Source: a virus
DNA: 64,000 nt
Direction: 5' to 3' (one strand)
Virus record (IMG/VR): IMGVR_UViG_3300035703_000020
Span: 85,879-149,878 of that record
The position numbers and the translations under genes were made by a program. Within the stretch, counting starts at the first letter, position 1; the number at the start of each line of letters is the position of its first letter. A model generated the notes under the pieces. It ran no database searches and was not told the DNA's origin. It was given only the letters and a program-made list of their open reading frames with translations. Shown piece after piece: positions 1-8,846 of the stretch.

Positions 1-1
1 C

Positions 2-1615
2 CCGGTCGCCGGCGCGGTCCTGTACTCGCAGGCGGGCCAATTCAACGTGACGGCCGTCGGGGCCAGCGGGCAGGTGCTGAGATCCAACGGCGGCGCTGCC
101 CCAAGCTGGACGAGCTCGCTCGACCTGACCGACCTGAACATCTCATCGTCCCTGCACCTGCTTGACCAGAAGGCGATCCGGTTCTACGAGGGCGGCGGCG
201 GGCCGAACTACGTCGAGATGCGGGCGCCCCTGACGATCGGCTCGGACTACGTGCTGACGCTCCCGGCCGACGACGGCAATCCCGGCGAGGTCATGGCGAC
301 CGACGGCTCCGGCAACCTGTCCTGGACGAGCCCGGTCGGCACCTTCATCTCGGCCGGCGACTCCGGCGTCTACGTGACGGACCCGGGCGTCGGCGGCCAG
401 ATCGCGTTCAAGACCGACAACCTCACCCGCTGGGAGCTCAACACTGCTGGGCACCTCATCCCGAGCACCGACAGCACCTACGACCTCGGCCTAAACGGCC
501 AGCGCGTCGCGAACGTCTACGCAGACAGCTACCACGGCGAGATCGCGACCAACAACCAGCCGAACATCACCGGGCTCGGGACCGTCTCCAGCGGCACGTG
601 GAGCGCGACGGTCATCGACCCGCTGTACGGCGGGACCGGCGTGTCCAACCCGTCCGGGCGCACGATCACGCTCGGTGGATCGATCACGACCGCCAACTCG
701 TTCCAGACGTCGGGCAACTTCCCCATCACCCTGACGGCCACCGGCAACACGAGCATCACGCTGCCCACGAGCGGCACGCTGGTGTCGTCGTCGGTCACGA
801 CGCTCAGCAGCCTGACCACCGTCGGCAGCCTGCTCAGCCTGACGTGCCAGGGGACGACCAACCTGCAGGCCGGCGTGACCCTGGGCAGCAATGCCACCGA
901 CACGCTCACGATCAACAGCCGCCTGGCCTCGGACATCATCCCGAGCACGGACAACGCCAGGGACCTCGGCGGCGCCGGCTACCGCTTCGCGGAGGTTTGG
1001 GCTAGCCTGGCCTACCTCAACGAGGTCCGCCTCCCGACCGAGGGCCCGGTCAAGTTCTACGAGGCGGCGGTCAACGGCACCGACTATGTGGGCTTCCAGG
1101 CCCCGACGAGCATCACTGGGACCGTCATCTGGAAGCTGCCGCCCGCGGACGGCGGCGCCAACCAGGTGCTGAAGACGGACGGCGCTGGCAACCTCTCCTG
1201 GGCAGCGGGCAGCGCGGTCGCGGCGGGCGGCTCCACCACGCAGGTCCAGTACAACTCGGGCGGATCGCTGACCGGCTCCGCGAACATGACGTTCGACGGG
1301 TCGACGCTGACCGTGCTTGGGCTGACTGTCAACAACGCCGCCAGCTTCAACGGTTCCACGACCACGTTCGGCAACGCCACGAGCGACGCCGTCGTCTTCA
1401 ACGCGCGGGTCAACTCCGACCTCCTCCCCAGCACGGACAACACGCGCAACCTCGGCAGCGCGTCCAACCGCTGGGCGAACATCTACACCGGCGACCTCCA
1501 CCTCAAGAACGAGAGGGGAGACTGGACGATCATCGAGGAGGAGGACGCGCTGACCATCCGCAATAACAAGACGGGCAGGGTCTACGACATCATGATGACG
1601 CCGAGGGGGTCCTGA
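2..1615 (+). CDS. Tail-fibre-like structural protein, 5' end outside window
   Basis: The frame is open from base 2 with no convincing start, so the N terminus lies before the window; about 537 residues are visible. The protein is Gly/Ser/Thr/Asn-rich and repetitive. It carries two copies of a roughly 55-residue beta-rich unit (pattern FYE..YV..AP..LP..DG..TDG.GNLSW), three units of the type LPSTDNxRxLG..RWxxxY, and a C-terminal module of about 50 residues beginning YTGDLHLKNERGDW. The same modules occur in the proteins at 21363, 23039, 23434 and 54039. A distal fibre or appendage role is inferred from this architecture and no receptor domain is recognised. The stop overlaps the next start as TGATG. 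Confidence 0.7.
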   Translation, partial: PVAGAVLYSQAGQFNVTAVGASGQVLRSNGGAAPSWTSSLDLTDLNISSSLHLLDQKAIRFYEGGGGPNYVEMRAPLTIGSDYVLTLPADDGNPGEVMATDGSGNLSWTSPVGTFISAGDSGVYVTDPGVGGQIAFKTDNLTRWELNTAGHLIPSTDSTYDLGLNGQRVANVYADSYHGEIATNNQPNITGLGTVSSGTWSATVIDPLYGGTGVSNPSGRTITLGGSITTANSFQTSGNFPITLTATGNTSITLPTSGTLVSSSVTTLSSLTTVGSLLSLTCQGTTNLQAGVTLGSNATDTLTINSRLASDIIPSTDNARDLGGAGYRFAEVWASLAYLNEVRLPTEGPVKFYEAAVNGTDYVGFQAPTSITGTVIWKLPPADGGANQVLKTDGAGNLSWAAGSAVAAGGSTTQVQYNSGGSLTGSANMTFDGSTLTVLGLTVNNAASFNGSTTTFGNATSDAVVFNARVNSDLLPSTDNTRNLGSASNRWANIYTGDLHLKNERGDWTIIEEEDALTIRNNKTGRVYDIMMTPRGS

Positions 1616-2796
1616 TGGAGCTCCGGTCGATCACGAAGATCGAGCAGTTCATGACCAACGCGCTGCTGTCCTCGCCGCTCGTCCCGCTCGGGGTGAACGT
1701 GGTGAGGCTGGCGGACGTGTCCGACGAGGAGGGCATCTTCCAGATGGTCAACTCGATGGTCGTGCGCTACACCGACTCGAGCGTGAACATCGTCAGCCGC
1801 GCACCACTCTCGATGGAGCGCACGCTGAACTTCGAGGTGAACATCGCCTGCCAGAGCTACCTCAGCAACTCCGGGCACGATTTCGCCGTGCAGCTGCTGG
1901 CCGCGGCCCACGAGACGCTGATCAACCAGGTGCCGTGCGACACCGGCCTGGAGGTGATCGAGCCGCTGGTGATGTCGAGCGAGCGCTTCACCGGGCTCAC
2001 GGACTCCACGCACTACACCTACACGCAGACCTGGTCGCTGGTGGTGCAGGACTACTACCGCGGCATCGCCCTCGACCCGTGCGTCGCCCGCGGCAACTGC
2101 AGCAAGCTGTGGCCGGCGTACCTCAACCAGAGGCTCCTCCCCGGCGAGTTCGTCGCGAGCGGCAGGATCACCGCCCCGGTGCTGCCGCCGCCGAACGACT
2201 CGATCGACTACGACTGCGAGTACGCCGGCGTCGTGGTGAACGAGGCGGGCGACTGGGTCTACAAGTGGGACCCCACCAAGGTGTTCATGTCCGCCGGCGA
2301 GATCGCGAACTGCGAGGTCATCTACACCGGCCAGACGGACGAGTCGGGCAAGTTCTACATCTATAACATCAAGTGCGGCGGCGAGTTCGTCAGGTTCTTC
2401 TTCGCCTGCGACACCGGCAAGAGGCTGCTGCAGGTGAGCGAGACCCTGTTCAGGTCGCCGAACCAGCTCGTCGGGCTGCCGCGGGTCTCGGATCCAGGAG
2501 AGAGGATCGTGCCCAACACGCTGCTGCCCCGCAACGGGTACGGCTTCGTGGCGCCGGCCAAGGCGTTCATCTACAAGGACCCGACCGACCCCGACGCCAT
2601 CGCCATCCTCGTGCAGAACGGCGACCTGTTCCCGACCGAGGAGGGCACGGTGCTGGCGGTCGACGACGCCTCGTACTACCGCATCGGCGGCACCCCGATT
2701 GGCAAGGCCTGGATCGACACGCGCGACTTCAGCCTGCTCGAGCCGAACCAATACCTGCCCCGGGTGGACGCGTCCGGGCCGGAGATCGAGGAGTAG
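1615..2796 (+). CDS. Tail-associated structural protein, unknown subfamily
   Basis: A 393-residue soluble protein without repeats or membrane segments. The N-terminal half (about residues 1-150) reads like a compact alpha/beta tail-completion or terminator-type domain. The rest is beta-rich with paired Cys residues near positions 160-166. It starts inside the stop of the fibre gene and precedes the terminase block, so it probably belongs to the late morphogenesis operon. I do not recognise a family by name. A neck, tail-terminator or baseplate role is an inference from position and composition. Confidence 0.5.
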   Translation: MELRSITKIEQFMTNALLSSPLVPLGVNVVRLADVSDEEGIFQMVNSMVVRYTDSSVNIVSRAPLSMERTLNFEVNIACQSYLSNSGHDFAVQLLAAAHETLINQVPCDTGLEVIEPLVMSSERFTGLTDSTHYTYTQTWSLVVQDYYRGIALDPCVARGNCSKLWPAYLNQRLLPGEFVASGRITAPVLPPPNDSIDYDCEYAGVVVNEAGDWVYKWDPTKVFMSAGEIANCEVIYTGQTDESGKFYIYNIKCGGEFVRFFFACDTGKRLLQVSETLFRSPNQLVGLPRVSDPGERIVPNTLLPRNGYGFVAPAKAFIYKDPTDPDAIAILVQNGDLFPTEEGTVLAVDDASYYRIGGTPIGKAWIDTRDFSLLEPNQYLPRVDASGPEIEE

Positions 2797-2810
2797 GGTA
2801 AGAGCCGCTG

Positions 2811-3026
2811 ATGGGAACAGCCGCGCGGGTGGACCTCTCCGACCTGAGCAACGAAGTGGACGCATCGCGCTACAGGCGCATGAGGCGGACCTACATCAAC
2901 ATGCTGGCCTCGGAGGTCCCCGAGTCCTTCCTCCTCCGCTTCGACAGCGAGGAGACGGCGCTCGAGGAGCTGCTAGACGCCATCTACGGCACAATGGAGG
3001 CGGACGACGATGAACAACGGGCGTGA
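2811..3026 (+). CDS. Small hypothetical protein
   Basis: A 71-residue charged, helical protein with an acidic C terminus (MEADDDEQRA). It starts 12 bases after a GGGTAAGA motif (2796-2803) and overlaps the next gene by 17 bases. Its place just before the candidate small terminase suggests co-expression with packaging genes. No family is recognised. Confidence 0.5.
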   Translation: MGTAARVDLSDLSNEVDASRYRRMRRTYINMLASEVPESFLLRFDSEETALEELLDAIYGTMEADDDEQRA

Positions 3027-3195
3027 CATCCTCTGGAAGGAGTACTACGCCGCGGTCAAGGCCGGCAACGCCGACCGCGCCAAGCTGATTCTGAAGAAGC
3101 TGCACTCGGGCCCCTCCGGGACGTCCGGGTCGGTGTACATGCCCAACGGCGCGCAGGCGCCGGGTGGGTGCAAGCGATGCAGGAGGACGATCTGA
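3010..3195 (+). CDS. Small hypothetical protein with C-terminal Cys pair
   Basis: A 61-residue protein with a helical N-terminal half (WKEYYAAVKAGNADRAKLILKKL) that is similar in style to the 51-residue protein at 13609, followed by a Gly/Pro-rich tail ending CKRCRRTI. Its start lies within the preceding gene and its TGA overlaps the next ATG. Function unknown. Confidence 0.5.
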   Translation: MNNGRDILWKEYYAAVKAGNADRAKLILKKLHSGPSGTSGSVYMPNGAQAPGGCKRCRRTI

Positions 3196-3488
3196 TGGCC
3201 GACAGGAACGAGCGGATCATCGAGCAGAAGAGCAAGCTCGCCGAGAAGGTGCTGAAGGTGGCCGAGCAGGCGCTCGGCGACATCGAGGCGACCATGGGCG
3301 AGGCGCCCGTGCGCGACCTGATCAGCATCTTCAACTCCTCGATCAAGGTCCACCGCGACCTCATGAGCGACATCGTCGCCATCCAGGAGAGCGAGACGAA
3401 GGCCGAGAAGGAGCTGGCCAAGGACAAGGAGTACACCTCCAAGGTCGACGACCTGCTCAAGAAGCTGGGGCAGGGCAAGCAGGAATGA
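3195..3488 (+). CDS. Candidate small terminase subunit
   Basis: A 97-residue, almost wholly helical and coiled-coil-prone protein. The start at 3195 is preferred over the in-frame ATG at 3168 because it forms a TGATG junction with the upstream gene. Its stop overlaps the ATG of the large terminase. Small terminases are short helical oligomers normally encoded directly before terL, so position and fold type support this call. There is no clear HTH or other diagnostic motif, so it could be another helical packaging accessory. Confidence 0.45.
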   Translation: MADRNERIIEQKSKLAEKVLKVAEQALGDIEATMGEAPVRDLISIFNSSIKVHRDLMSDIVAIQESETKAEKELAKDKEYTSKVDDLLKKLGQGKQE

Positions 3489-5173
3489 GGCCCATCATCA
3501 CGCACGCGTCGCAGCTGGAGGAGCACTCGAGCTGGCGCGTGTACAAGCGCGGGCTCCGCGAGCTGGAGCTCATGGAGGCGCCGAAGAGCGTGCTGCAGGA
3601 CTACAGGTTCCGCGCGGCGCGCTCTTGCTTTCTGGCGTTCGCGGACGTCATGCTCGACGGCAAGCTGCAGGTCGCCGACTTCCACGAGATCATCGGCTCC
3701 GCGTTCGAGGACGTCGCCCAGCTGCGCTACCAGAGGCTGATCGTCAGCTGCGCGCCGCGCTCGGGCAAGTCAATGCTCGCCCAGCTGTTCGTCGCATGGC
3801 TCCTCGGCCACGACGAGCAGACGCAGCACATCATCGCGTCGTACGGCCAGCTCCTCTCGAACAAGTTCAACCGCGGGGTCAACGGCTACCTCCGCCACAA
3901 GCACTTCCAGCGCATCTTCCCCGAGTGGAGCGGCTTCCACCCGGACTCCAAGTACGACATGCGCGGCGGCGGGTTCATCCTCGCGACGTCCGTCGGCGGG
4001 GTGCTCACAGGCTTCACGGCCGGGACGCCGCACGAGGACAGCCCCGGCGTCGGCGCGATGGTCATCGACGACCCGCTGAAGGGCTCGGACTCCCGCGCCG
4101 CGTTCGAGGAGTTAGAGGACTGGTGGGGCGAGCAGGCGTCCACCCGGCGCACGAACCGCTGGGCCCAGCTCGTCATCGGCACCCGCTTCGGCGAGAAGGA
4201 CCTCCACGGCCTCCTGATGGACGGCGACGGCCTCTGGGACCCCGACGACAACCCGAAGGGCTGGCGGTGGGTGAACATCGAGGCGCTCTGCGAGAACGAG
4301 GCGACCGACATCCTCGGCCGGAAGAACGGCGAGTCGCACTGGCCCGGTAACGGCACCTTCACCGTCGACATGCTCCTCTCGCAGAAGAGGATCATGGGCT
4401 CGGACAAGTTCTCCGCGCTCTACCAGGGCAGGCCGACGGCGCAGGAGGGCTCGATCGTCAAGGCGGGCTGGATCAGCGTGAAAAGGCCCGAGGACTGCCC
4501 GGAGTTCGACATCACCTACCTGTCGCTCGACACGGCGTTCTCCGAGAAGCAGAGCGCGGACGAAAGCGTGATCGCGGTGATGGGCTACTCGCGCAAGCAC
4601 AAGGACGACGTCTACGTCCGCGAGATCATCAGCGGGCGGTGGGGCTTCCCAGACCTGCTCGCCATGCTCGAGCAGACGCGGAAATACTATGGGGCGAAGT
4701 TCCTCACGATCGAGCAGGCGGCGTCCGGCCAGTCGCTGATCCAGATGCTCGAGCGGGAGAGCAAGATACACATCCACGGATTCAAGCCGCTGCGGTCCAA
4801 GACGATCCGCCTGCAGACGGTGTCCCCGCTGTGGGAGGCCGGGCGCGTGCACTTCGTCGAGGGCGCCTGGACGGACGACTTCATTAAGGAGCTCACGGCC
4901 TTCCCCTTCGTGCCGCACGACGACCGGACTGACGCGGTCGTTTACGGGTTGACGTACTACATGTTCCACCTCGACGGTGGAACGCACGGCGACACGCTCC
5001 AGGCGATTGTCGGCGCCAAGGGCAAGTCACCAGGCCGCGGGCAGCTCACGGGCGAGTTCACGGAGCTGCGGAGCGGCAGGAAGCGCGAGCTGCTGACGCA
5101 CGGCGAGAGGGCACTGTACTTCGGCAAAGGCGGCAAGCGGTCGGGGCTCTCGTACGACATAGGCATGGACTGA
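3485..5173 (+). CDS. terL: Terminase large subunit
   Basis: A 562-residue packaging motor. The ATPase domain has a Walker A-like segment (CAPRSGKSMLAQ, about residues 87-98), a hydrophobic strand ending in acidic residues (GAMVIDDP, about 185-192), and a probable motif III or coupling region around VIGTRFGEKDL. The C-terminal nuclease domain shows the RNase H-like first acidic strand (YLSLDTAF) and a late DDRTDAVVYG segment supplying further metal ligands. The frame stays open upstream to 3164, but the ATG at 3485 overlaps the preceding stop (ATGA) and begins the conserved protein. The enzyme would translocate and cut concatemeric DNA at the portal. No portal gene is adjacent in this window. 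Confidence 0.93.
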   Translation: MRPIITHASQLEEHSSWRVYKRGLRELELMEAPKSVLQDYRFRAARSCFLAFADVMLDGKLQVADFHEIIGSAFEDVAQLRYQRLIVSCAPRSGKSMLAQLFVAWLLGHDEQTQHIIASYGQLLSNKFNRGVNGYLRHKHFQRIFPEWSGFHPDSKYDMRGGGFILATSVGGVLTGFTAGTPHEDSPGVGAMVIDDPLKGSDSRAAFEELEDWWGEQASTRRTNRWAQLVIGTRFGEKDLHGLLMDGDGLWDPDDNPKGWRWVNIEALCENEATDILGRKNGESHWPGNGTFTVDMLLSQKRIMGSDKFSALYQGRPTAQEGSIVKAGWISVKRPEDCPEFDITYLSLDTAFSEKQSADESVIAVMGYSRKHKDDVYVREIISGRWGFPDLLAMLEQTRKYYGAKFLTIEQAASGQSLIQMLERESKIHIHGFKPLRSKTIRLQTVSPLWEAGRVHFVEGAWTDDFIKELTAFPFVPHDDRTDAVVYGLTYYMFHLDGGTHGDTLQAIVGAKGKSPGRGQLTGEFTELRSGRKRELLTHGERALYFGKGGKRSGLSYDIGMD

Positions 5174-5240
5174 TCCCCCTTCACATGCTTAGCCGACGAG
5201 CGGGGCATCTTATTCAATAAGTAAAAGAAGACATGGGTAA

Positions 5241-5246
5241 TATAAT
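5241..5246 (+). promoter_or_regulatory. Candidate promoter -10 box before homing cassette
   Basis: TATAAT lies in an AT-rich spacer after terL, directly preceded by a GGGTAA sequence at 5235. It sits about 57 bases before the ATG at 5303. The surrounding 5174-5302 stretch holds no gene that I can support. No convincing -35 box is visible. Confidence 0.45.
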
Positions 5247-5302
5247 GACGTTCGCGTCTTACACTCGTGCCGAATAATAGATTCCAGAAGAAACGCACCT
5301 TC

Positions 5303-5563
5303 ATGAAGACTCAGCCAATGGACGACCGATTCATAGAGGAGCGCATCCCCGTAGAGGCCAAACCACCGCGTAATTACCTTCGTGATCGCGGCAAGCGACT
5401 CACTAATCGAGCCACCGGACGCCGCATAACCGTGCAGGGCGGTGTCGGTTGGAAAGAGATCTGCGAAGAGATCCTCCGCGATGGTACGCATCCGAAATCA
5501 CTCGCCCAGGTTGCGGCTGGAAAATGGAAAACTGCCAATGGGTGGGAGGTCGAGGTATTGTGA
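5303..5563 (+). CDS. NUMOD1-like DNA-binding protein of a homing cassette
   Basis: An 86-residue protein from ATG 5303; an in-frame GTG at 5267 is possible. The C-terminal part (about residues 45-86) ends in AAGKWKTANGWEVEVL, which resembles the GKRKTAxGY/W signature of NUMOD1 or intron-encoded-nuclease DNA-binding repeats. It overlaps the following HNH gene by GTGA, and both are richer in A/T than their neighbours. The two genes together may form a split homing endonuclease: one DNA-binding module plus one nuclease. Confidence 0.5.
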   Translation: MKTQPMDDRFIEERIPVEAKPPRNYLRDRGKRLTNRATGRRITVQGGVGWKEICEEILRDGTHPKSLAQVAAGKWKTANGWEVEVL

Positions 5564-5997
5564 AACACAAGCACAGAATCACGCCAGGCTACGAAGGTGG
5601 TGAGTACGTAGAGGGGAATGTAGTCGAGCTGACACCGACGCAGCACGCAATGTGGCATTTCGCCGAATGGCAACGCAAAGGCAATTGGCAAGATAGATTA
5701 GCGTGGCAGTGCTTGACCGCGCAATGCACGAGGGGGGAAGCTGTAAGAAAAGCTCAATCAGAAGGCGGTAAACTGGGAGGCAGATCAAGACCATCGGCTG
5801 AAGCTAGAGAGAAAATGAGCGCGTGGCAACGTGGTGAAAGGAGCCCGAGTTACGGAAAATGTAAGAGCGAGGAAACGCGGAGGAAAATTTCGGCAAGTAG
5901 CAAGGGAAAGAAACTGAGCGAGGAAACACGCCGCAAAATAAGCGAGGCCAGTAAAGGTAGAACACCATGGAATAAGGGCTTGCGTCTGCGGGGGTAA
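5560..5997 (+). CDS. HNH homing endonuclease with NUMOD3-like repeats
   Basis: 145 residues from GTG 5560, preceded by a strong Shine-Dalgarno (GGGAGGTCGAGG region, 5543-5555). Residues 2-35 carry an HNH-like core: KHKHRI, GN at about 19-20, and QHAMWH at 27-32. The C-terminal half has repeated SEETRRKIS-type NUMOD3 motifs and a terminal TPWNKGL motif. The core is closely related to the protein at 50787. Its A/T-rich codon use contrasts with the GC-rich flanks, consistent with a mobile free-standing endonuclease between terL and phoH. Confidence 0.8.
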   Translation: MKHKHRITPGYEGGEYVEGNVVELTPTQHAMWHFAEWQRKGNWQDRLAWQCLTAQCTRGEAVRKAQSEGGKLGGRSRPSAEAREKMSAWQRGERSPSYGKCKSEETRRKISASSKGKKLSEETRRKISEASKGRTPWNKGLRLRG

Positions 5998-6027
5998 GCT
6001 CGGGACATACCTTGGCAAGAATATGCC

Positions 6028-6828
6028 ATGGCAAAAATTAAAGGGGGTGAGCCGCATGATCACCTAGAGTTCGCATTGGTCGAATCTCAAACCTTTGTCA
6101 CCGATACAATGCCAGCTTGCAAAGAGCGTCGCAAGGAACGCAGGGCTAACGTGGCCCGCGCCGAGCTCGACACCCACCGCAACATGGACCTCATGCCGTT
6201 CATCCCGAGGACGGACAGGCAGGAGGAGCTCTGGACATGCCTCAACAAGAACACCGTCACGATCGCCGTCGGCCCGGCCGGCGTCGGTAAGACCCTCGTG
6301 GCCCTGCACTGGGGCCTCAGCTCGATCAGGGTCAACCAGATCGACAAGATCTACTACCTGCGCTCCGACGTCGGGGTCATGCACCAGCGGGGCCGCGGCG
6401 CGCTGCCGGGCACGATGGAGGAGAAGATGGCGCCGCTCGTCGGCCCGGTCTTCGACAACCTCAACGTGATCATGCGGTCGCACGGCGCCGCCGAGTACCT
6501 CGTCAACAAGAAGGTCGTCGAGCCGATCCTGCTCGAGGACGTCCGCGGCCGCTCGCTGTCGAACTGCCTGATCGTCTTTGACGAGGCGCAGAACGCCACG
6601 CCCGACCAGTGCAAGACCGTGCTGAGTCGCGTCGGCGAGAACGCCAAGGTGGTCCTCACGGGCGACACCAGGCAGATCGACCTCGACGTGTTCCAGACCA
6701 ACTGCGGGCTGATCGACGCCTACCAGCGCCTCGCGGGGCTCGACCAGGTCGGCAGGGTCCGGTTCACGGCCGACGACATCGTGCGCAACTCGGTGATCGC
6801 ACACATCCTCAGAAGGTATGACGACTGA
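6028..6828 (+). CDS. phoH: PhoH-like P-loop ATPase
   Basis: 266 residues. The Walker A motif is GPAGVGKT at about residues 83-90. Further motifs are the PhoH-typical RSDVGVMHQRGRGALPG segment, Walker B LIVFDEAQN at about 182-190, and a TGDTRQIDL motif resembling RecD/UvrD motif III. PhoH-like proteins are very common in cyanophages; an RNA helicase or RNA-processing role is proposed, but the function in phage is not settled. The first ATG has no clear ribosome-binding site, and an internal ATG (6184) starts the conserved core, so the true N terminus is uncertain. It overlaps the next gene by 11 bases. Confidence 0.92.
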   Translation: MAKIKGGEPHDHLEFALVESQTFVTDTMPACKERRKERRANVARAELDTHRNMDLMPFIPRTDRQEELWTCLNKNTVTIAVGPAGVGKTLVALHWGLSSIRVNQIDKIYYLRSDVGVMHQRGRGALPGTMEEKMAPLVGPVFDNLNVIMRSHGAAEYLVNKKVVEPILLEDVRGRSLSNCLIVFDEAQNATPDQCKTVLSRVGENAKVVLTGDTRQIDLDVFQTNCGLIDAYQRLAGLDQVGRVRFTADDIVRNSVIAHILRRYDD

Positions 6829-7594
6829 CGCGGACAGGTACGCATCCTCGTTCGACGGTGGGTCCCGGGAGGTTCTCGGGGCCCTCTTCGACTTCGCGGC
6901 GTGCGAGAGGCCGGACGGGTCCCGCTACGGGATCGCGGCCGGCAGGCGGTGCAGGAAGGGCCGCGAGGTCGACATCGAGGGCGCCGAGTGGGAGTACCTC
7001 ACGAAGGGCAACTACGGGGCCGTCGAGATCGACCGAAAGCAGGGGCTGATCCGCAAGACCAACGTGCCGGGCCGGAGCTTCGGCGAGCACGAGGCGGAGC
7101 TGCAGAGGATGATGGGCGACGCGGGCCACAGCCCGAAGCTCCACAGGGCGTCCGACAGCGAGATCGTCATGGACCTGGCGCCCGGGAAGACGATCTGGAA
7201 GGACTACAGGCCGTCCGAGGGCGAGAAGGGCGTGAGGTTCAACGAGGCGCAGGCCTCGGCCGCGGCGAAGGCCGTGCTGTTCCTCCACCGCAAGGGCTTC
7301 TACCACGGCGACATGCACAGCCTGCAGTGGATGGTGGACGGCGACAGGCCCATGCTGATCGACTTCGGCCTGAGCGGTAAAACGGCCTCGGACCCGAGGA
7401 AGGCGCTGCAGGACTGGACGAAGGGCGCGGCGTTCATGAACCTCGACGCCGTCGGCGGGGAGGGCGGCAGGCGCGTCCGGGACTACGTCGGGCGGTACAG
7501 GGAGGCGGGGGCGTCCAAGCCCGCGAAGGACAGGCAGGCCAAGCAGGAGCAGGTCGCCAGGGAGTACCTGGACTGGGTCGGCTCGCTCGGGTAA
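6818..7594 (+). CDS. CRKG-tagged kinase-like protein (small)
   Basis: 258 residues. The N-terminal Cys tag occupies about residues 25-48 (DFAACERPDGSRYG then CRKG). The remainder reads as a compact kinase-like fold: a likely ATP-binding Lys in LIRKTN, an EHEAEL helix Glu, a catalytic-loop-like HGDMHS (His163, Asp165) and DFG (Asp182). The usual catalytic-loop Asn is replaced (HGDMHSLQW), so activity is less certain than for the tagged kinase at 11221. This size resembles RIO/Bud32-type or lipopolysaccharide-kinase-like phage kinases. It may phosphorylate host proteins early in infection; that is inference. Confidence 0.72.
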   Translation: MTTDADRYASSFDGGSREVLGALFDFAACERPDGSRYGIAAGRRCRKGREVDIEGAEWEYLTKGNYGAVEIDRKQGLIRKTNVPGRSFGEHEAELQRMMGDAGHSPKLHRASDSEIVMDLAPGKTIWKDYRPSEGEKGVRFNEAQASAAAKAVLFLHRKGFYHGDMHSLQWMVDGDRPMLIDFGLSGKTASDPRKALQDWTKGAAFMNLDAVGGEGGRRVRDYVGRYREAGASKPAKDRQAKQEQVAREYLDWVGSLG

Positions 7595-7637
7595 ACCCTA
7601 CGAGGCGGGCTCCCGTCCCGCGTTAAAGCAGACTGCC

Positions 7638-8246
7638 ATGAGAAAAGACCGCTTCACCGACGAGGCCCTGCGGAACGCGCGGGCGCTCGCCGAACTGAAA
7701 TACTCCGAGAACCCCGAGGAGCAGACGGCCTTCGCGGAGGCCTACGACTTCGCGCGCTGCCAGCGGCCCGACGGCACCTTCTACGGCACCAGCGGCCAGT
7801 GCCGCAAGGGCCAGGAGGCCGGCGCCAACAAGAAGCTCAAGACGGACTTCCGCAAGGAGGTGGCCGCCGGCGCCGCCAAGCGCAAGGTGCGGGACGAAAA
7901 GATCACGGCCAGGCAGGGCCGCGACGCCGAGCTGCGGACGCAGATCCGCGACGCGATCGTCGCGCAGCGCCCGATCAAGGCCGAGCTCGACCGCCGCGAG
8001 CGGGCCCTCCGCGAGGTGGAGCGCCGCGTGAAGAAGGACCCCTCGAAGGAGAACAGGGCCAACATGAGGACGCTCGCCGCCGCCGTGCGGGAGAAGGAGC
8101 GCGAGTACAACAAGGCCGAGCGGGAGATCGAGAAGATGGCGCGCGAGCGGGCGCGCCTCGAGCGGCAGCGGCAGCGCGAGCTGATGACCCCGGCCCAGAG
8201 GGCCGAGGAGCGCCGCGTCGGCAAGATCATCAAGGAGCGCGGCTGA
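7638..8246 (+). CDS. CRKG-tagged coiled-coil protein
   Basis: 202 residues. The tag is at 37-58 (DFARCQRPDGTFYG then GQCRKG). Everything after it is a long, highly charged Arg/Lys/Glu-rich coiled coil, roughly residues 65-200, without Pro. No enzyme motif is seen. The upstream spacer contains GGGTAAAC at 7589 and a GTTAAAG sequence near 7621. The TGA overlaps the next ATG. An internal virion or DNA-associated role is possible from the basic coiled coil. Confidence 0.65.
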   Translation: MRKDRFTDEALRNARALAELKYSENPEEQTAFAEAYDFARCQRPDGTFYGTSGQCRKGQEAGANKKLKTDFRKEVAAGAAKRKVRDEKITARQGRDAELRTQIRDAIVAQRPIKAELDRRERALREVERRVKKDPSKENRANMRTLAAAVREKEREYNKAEREIEKMARERARLERQRQRELMTPAQRAEERRVGKIIKERG

Positions 8247-8839
8247 TGGCCAGGGTACACAGCAACATCTTCGACAACTTCAGCGAGGAGGCCCTCGAGG
8301 CGCTGGACTTCGCCCGTTGCCAGCGGGCCGACGGCTCCTACTACGGGACCTCGGGCCAGTGCCGCAAGGGCAAGGAGGCGGGCGACAAGACAGCTGAGCA
8401 AAAGAAAGTTCCAACGGCGAAGCCCAGCGGAGTAAGCAACGAGCAGGCGATGAAGCTCCGCGCCTCCCTCACCAAGCAGATCGGCGACGCAGCAAAGTCC
8501 CGCGACCTGAACAAGACCAACAATCTGATGCAGGCGCTCGCGGCCGTCGAAGGTCAGCTCAAGGCCAGAGGCGTTAATCTCGCCGGAGGCGGGGCGATGG
8601 CCGAGGCCAAGGCCGGCGAGCGCGAGATCGCCCGCGGCGAGAAGTTCATCGGCCGCGCCCGCGTCGCGATGAAGAAGCTCTCCAACGAGCGCAATGTCGC
8701 CCAGATGCGCCTGCAGATCGGGCGCATGAACCAGATCGACGAGGCCATGAAGCGCCTCCGCAAGAAGGCTGAGCAGGTCGGCGGGCGGCTCGACGAGCTG
8801 ACCGGCACCAAGGGCCAGGGCAAGTACTACGTCCCCTGA
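8246..8839 (+). CDS. CRKG-tagged helical protein A
   Basis: 197 residues from ATG 8246, which overlaps the upstream TGA; an open frame further upstream is a shadow. The leader MARVHSNIFDNFSEEALEAL is followed by the tag at 21-42 (DFARCQRADGSYYG then GQCRKG). The body is Lys/Arg/Ala-rich and helical, with no catalytic motif. The 125 bases encoding the leader and tag (8263-8387) are identical to 8861-8985 in the next gene, while the bodies differ completely. Confidence 0.65.
   Translation: MARVHSNIFDNFSEEALEALDFARCQRADGSYYGTSGQCRKGKEAGDKTAEQKKVPTAKPSGVSNEQAMKLRASLTKQIGDAAKSRDLNKTNNLMQALAAVEGQLKARGVNLAGGGAMAEAKAGEREIARGEKFIGRARVAMKKLSNERNVAQMRLQIGRMNQIDEAMKRLRKKAEQVGGRLDELTGTKGQGKYYVP
8263..8387 (+). 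repeat. 125-bp direct repeat, copy 1 (tag-coding)
   Basis: This segment encodes the FDNFSEEALEALDFARCQ leader plus CRKG tag. It is base-for-base identical to 8861-8985, including synonymous positions. Flanking bases diverge at once, so the repeat is bounded to the tag module. Confidence 0.95.
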
Positions 8840-8846
8840 GGCCGGC

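Noticed and set aside
3164-3484. Upstream extension of terL frame
   Set aside because: Overlaps three small genes in another frame. The ATGA junction at 3485 gives the natural start.
7799-8245. Upstream extension of the tagged helical gene A
   Set aside because: Out-of-frame copy of the coiled-coil gene; the protein family start is ATG 8246 at a TGATG junction.
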